Positions 6,478 to 9,016 of a stretch of 9,016 nt of DNA are shown piece after piece; the stretch's first letter is position 1; the number at the start of each line of letters is the position of its first letter. Position numbers and translations under genes: made by a program. This DNA is from Nitrosomonas sp. Lineage in GTDB: Bacteria; Pseudomonadota; Gammaproteobacteria; Burkholderiales; Nitrosomonadaceae. The notes under the pieces were generated by a model that was given only the letters and a program-made list of their open reading frames with translations, ran no database searches and was not told the DNA's origin. The stretch lies in contig JAJFJI010000083.1 in NCBI GenBank assembly GCA_021774205.1, forward strand, positions 1-9,016, given 5' to 3'.

Positions 6478-7458
6478 ATGAAAAAATGGATTTTTTTACT
6501 CTGCGGGGTGTTGGTAGCGCAACTTGTATTCGCCGTTATTGTATATGTTTCAGGAGAGGAATATGGCGCTTTTGAAGCGGATGAAAAACTGCTTGTTTTC
6601 GATGTGGCTGCGGTAGATCGAATTCAAATTGAAGACGGCTCCAATAGCGTGGTGCTGATAAAACAGGTGGAAAAATGGGTTTTGCCGGAACAGGACGATT
6701 TTTCGGCTGATCAGCACAATGTGTTGCAATTACTAGATAATCTTGCCGCCATGAAGAGAGGGTGGCCCGTCGCCACGACCCATAGTGCGTCCCGGCGTTT
6801 CAAGGTTGCTGAAGATGAATTTGAACGCAAACTGACGCTGCTAGCGAATAATGAGACGTTGGGTCAGCTTGTTATTGGGAATTCTCCAGGGTTACGTAAA
6901 GTCCATGTAAGAAATGCGGATGATGATGAAGTTTTTGCAGTGGCTTTTAATACCTGGGAAGCTGGCGCCAATTTAGACGATTGGATTGATAAGAATATTC
7001 TTGCATTCTCAGCTGAAGATTTGTTGCAAATAGAGATGTCTGATATCGTGCTGCAACGCGAAGACGGTGAACTGCGGTTGGCAGATCTCGCTGGAGAAGA
7101 GGAAATCAATAGGCAAGAGATCCAGATACTGGTAAATAGTTTGTCTGGCTTGCGGGTAGATACGTTACTGGATGAGGGAGATAAGCCTGAAAATCTGTCG
7201 GATGAAGCGGACTTTGCGTTTAAAGTGACGCTGGACCCGGATCAAACGTTAACTTATCACTTTTTTAAGCTAAACGAAGAGCCGTATTACCTTTTAAAAC
7301 GCTCAGATCTCGATGACTATTTTAAGATTGCTGAATTTCACGTGAATGCAATTAAGGAAACGGCACGAGACAAGCTCATTCTGACCGATGATGAGGATGA
7401 GCCAGGCGATATTATTGAAAATGAAATGCTAGATTCAAATGTTGAATTAAATGATTAG
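6478..7458 (+). CDS. Membrane-anchored DUF4340 protein
   Basis: This 326-residue protein has an N-terminal hydrophobic segment (about 4-25, WIFLLCGVLVAQLVFAVIVY) after MKK, fitting an uncleaved anchor with the rest in the periplasm; no lipobox is visible. The body matches DUF4340, with the signature regions GNSPGLRKVHVR (134-145) and DDWIDKNIL (167-175). The family is functionally uncharacterised but is regularly encoded next to GldG-type transporters, so a structural or substrate-handling role in that complex is the natural inference. Two stretches resemble each other (about 38-100 and 175-235), suggesting an internal duplication. The C-terminus (303-326) is strikingly acidic. The start at 6478 follows AGGGAGG (6462-6468) by 9 bases; an ATG at 6471 is too close to that site and out of frame. 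The gap from GldFG is 15 bp, within the same operon. Confidence 0.82.
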   Translation: MKKWIFLLCGVLVAQLVFAVIVYVSGEEYGAFEADEKLLVFDVAAVDRIQIEDGSNSVVLIKQVEKWVLPEQDDFSADQHNVLQLLDNLAAMKRGWPVATTHSASRRFKVAEDEFERKLTLLANNETLGQLVIGNSPGLRKVHVRNADDDEVFAVAFNTWEAGANLDDWIDKNILAFSAEDLLQIEMSDIVLQREDGELRLADLAGEEEINRQEIQILVNSLSGLRVDTLLDEGDKPENLSDEADFAFKVTLDPDQTLTYHFFKLNEEPYYLLKRSDLDDYFKIAEFHVNAIKETARDKLILTDDEDEPGDIIENEMLDSNVELND

Positions 7459-7485
7459 GCGCAATTATCCTTATGGCTATAGTAA

Positions 7486-8544
7486 ATGACAGGTAACCAA
7501 ACAGCACGAGAAGCGTTTTCTCGATTACAACAATATATTGAACAAAGCATCGTTGGTCAGCAGCAGCTGGTGCAGCGGTTATTAATAGCTTTGCTATGTG
7601 ATGGCCATTTACTATTGGAAGGTGCACCGGGACTGGCTAAAACCCGAGCAATCAAAACATTGGCAAGTGGGCTCGAAGCAGATTTTCATCGGATACAGTT
7701 TACCCCGGATCTTTTGCCGGCGGATTTGACGGGTAGTGATGTTTATCGGCCCGAAGATGGATGCTTTCACTTCAACCGGGGACCGGTGTTTCACAATCTG
7801 ATACTTGCAGACGAAGTAAACCGTGCGCCAGCCAAGGTTCAATCCGCGTTGTTAGAAGCGATGGAAGAGCGCCAGGTAACCGTCGGTGCGGCTAGTTATC
7901 CTTTGCCGCGTTTGTTTATGGTGTTGGCAACACAGAATCCGATCGAGCAAGAAGGTACTTATCCCTTGCCGGAGGCACAGCTTGACCGGTTTTTGCTACA
8001 TGTGCGTGTGGACTATCCGGATAAGCAGGCAAGCCGGGAAATTCTGGCACTTTCGCGGCGAGAAATGCAAACCATGATTTCTCAGCATCTTGATTCAGTG
8101 GATGCCGATTCAGCGACTACCCAAACGACTGACAGTGCTGATCAACACGGTCTGATTCAGCCTCATGCGTCGACGTTTGAATTGTTAACACAACAGCAGG
8201 TTTTTGCCGCACGCCAAGAAGTAATGGCGTTACATCTGGCTGATGCGGTTGAAGCGTATATTGTCGAACTCGTGGAAGCGACTCGTAATCCCGGTCCATA
8301 TGGTAAGGATTTAACTGACTGGGTGAACTGGGGCGCTAGCCCCCGCGGCGCAATCGCCATAGAAAGGGTAGCCCGGGCAAGCGCCTGGTTGGCGGAGCGT
8401 GATTTTGTTACCCCAGAGGATGTGCAGATGGTAGCGCCCGATGCGTTGCGTCATCGCATCCTGCTGAACTATGAAGCGGAAGCAGATGGTATTACGCCAC
8501 AGCATTACATCGAAGAAATCCTTAAGCGCGTTCCTTCGCCATGA
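7486..8544 (+). CDS. MoxR-family AAA+ ATPase
   Basis: This 352-residue protein carries the full MoxR set: IVGQ (22-25), Walker A GAPGLAKT (46-53), FTPDLLPADLTGSDVY (72-87), Walker B LILADEVNRAP (105-115), sensor 1 ATQNP (148-152), the EGTYPLPEAQLDRF stretch (156-169) and the sensor 2 region GASPRG (283-288). MoxR proteins are cytosolic hexameric ATPases that act as chaperones, often maturing or remodelling von Willebrand A partners. The usual partner, a DUF58 protein, follows with a 4-bp ATGA overlap. Compared with the common length of about 320-335, this copy is longer because of a Ser/Thr/Asp-rich stretch at about 203-230. No ribosome binding site is visible before the ATG, and an in-frame stop at 7483-7485 rules out an earlier start; a 7-codon frame (7473-7496) overlaps the start and could aid coupling from the gene 27 bp upstream. 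Confidence 0.93.
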   Translation: MTGNQTAREAFSRLQQYIEQSIVGQQQLVQRLLIALLCDGHLLLEGAPGLAKTRAIKTLASGLEADFHRIQFTPDLLPADLTGSDVYRPEDGCFHFNRGPVFHNLILADEVNRAPAKVQSALLEAMEERQVTVGAASYPLPRLFMVLATQNPIEQEGTYPLPEAQLDRFLLHVRVDYPDKQASREILALSRREMQTMISQHLDSVDADSATTQTTDSADQHGLIQPHASTFELLTQQQVFAARQEVMALHLADAVEAYIVELVEATRNPGPYGKDLTDWVNWGASPRGAIAIERVARASAWLAERDFVTPEDVQMVAPDALRHRILLNYEAEADGITPQHYIEEILKRVPSP

Positions 8545-9016
8545 GTAATGGAACCATTCTTGAACTAGATGCGCTTATTCGTCTGCGGAGTACAGCACGA
8601 GGACTGGAGTTAGGTTCGCGCAGGCGGTCTTTGTCAGCGCAGGCGGGCGGTTACTTGTCCGCTTATCGAGGGCGGGGAATGGAGTTTGACGAAGTGCGGG
8701 TTTACCAGCCAAGCGATGACGCGCGAGCCATAGACTGGCGTGTCACGGCTCGTCGAGGCCGTCCTCATACCAAACTGTTTCGCGAAGAACGGGAACGACC
8801 GGTGTTTATATTTGTTGACTTGCATCCCGGAATGTATTTTGGCAGCCGCGTTCAATACAAATCAGTATTGGCTGGCCAGATAGGCGCTTTATTGGGCTGG
8901 GCGGCGGTGCGAGCCGGCGATTGTGTCGGTGGCATCATTAGCGCAGCGGAAGGACACCAGGAAATTCATCCAGCAGCACGGGCGCATGGACTATTGGCGT
9001 TATTACATGGCATGGT
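8541..9016 (+). CDS. DUF58 domain protein, N-terminal part
   Basis: The gene starts at the ATG that overlaps the MoxR stop (ATGA, 8541-8544) and runs off the window after 158 codons; family members are usually about 300 residues or more, so roughly half is missing. The DUF58 core is plain: GRGMEFDEVRVYQPSDD (44-60) leading into ARAIDW (61-66), then TKLFREERERP (77-87) and a beta strand with VDLHPGMYFGSR (92-103). DUF58 proteins pair with MoxR ATPases and have a von Willebrand A-like fold. Here the position equivalent to the metal-site motif D-x-S-x-S reads D93-L-H-P-G, so the serines are absent and metal binding is doubtful. No membrane segment appears in the part seen. No ribosome binding site is evident, consistent with translational coupling to the MoxR gene. 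VWA or Bat-like genes may follow outside the window; that is an inference. Confidence 0.9.
   Translation, partial: MSNGTILELDALIRLRSTARGLELGSRRRSLSAQAGGYLSAYRGRGMEFDEVRVYQPSDDARAIDWRVTARRGRPHTKLFREERERPVFIFVDLHPGMYFGSRVQYKSVLAGQIGALLGWAAVRAGDCVGGIISAAEGHQEIHPAARAHGLLALLHGM

Noticed and set aside
7473..7496. Seven-codon frame MAIVNDR overlapping the MoxR start
   Set aside because: It has no ribosome binding site and is too short to judge; mentioned only as a possible coupling aid.
8634..8855. 73-codon minus-strand frame
   Set aside because: It is antisense to the DUF58 gene, whose motifs are clear on the plus strand.
1..9016. CRISPR arrays, insertion sequences, tRNA or rRNA genes, prophage or defence genes
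   Set aside because: No spaced repeats, transposase motifs, terminal inverted repeats or RNA-gene-like segments were seen on either strand.

Overview
The window reads as a chromosomal segment of a Gram-negative proteobacterium of moderate GC. The evidence is inner-membrane and periplasmic protein architectures, good Shine-Dalgarno sites, tight operon spacing, and a fused GldF-GldG exporter, DUF4340, MoxR and DUF58 combination of the kind found in gamma- and betaproteobacteria. An ammonia oxidiser such as Nitrosomonas would fit the overall impression, but that is a low-confidence guess; no rRNA, tRNA or other phylogenetic marker is present.

Layout. Positions 2-157 are the last 51 codons of an ABC ATPase that looks like the DevA/LolD (MacB-type exporter) group. 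After a 123-bp gap carrying a possible promoter and palindromic operator come a TetR-family regulator (281-931) and, 8 bp later, a YdjM-type inner-membrane metal-dependent hydrolase (940-1992). These two probably form one transcript. An AT-rich stretch follows (about 2000-2608). It holds a small unrecognised gene on the minus strand (2000-2281), whose stop lies only 7 bp from the hydrolase stop, and a divergent upstream region of about 330 bp. That region contains a short palindrome, a candidate promoter, and two back-to-back micro-ORFs (13 and 18 codons) led by a near-perfect ribosome binding site.

From 2609 to the window end all genes run on the plus strand and are packed as one operon: a GldA-like ABC ATPase; a 970-residue fused permease and periplasmic protein (GldF-GldG type); a membrane-anchored DUF4340 protein; a MoxR-type AAA+ ATPase; and a DUF58 protein cut by the window edge. 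Two junctions are ATGA stop/start overlaps and the other two gaps are 15 and 27 bp.

How they may work together. The ATPase and GldFG would form an ABC-2 type transporter with large periplasmic domains, and DUF4340 is its usual companion. MoxR with DUF58 is a widespread chaperone-like pair that is often followed by von Willebrand A (Bat-like) proteins. The gene order suggests a single envelope-associated machine, powered by one ABC and one AAA+ ATPase, whose substrate cannot be told from sequence. This composite operon and the micro-ORF leader in front of it are the parts most worth following up. No CRISPR array, insertion sequence, tRNA, rRNA or convincing intrinsic terminator was seen.
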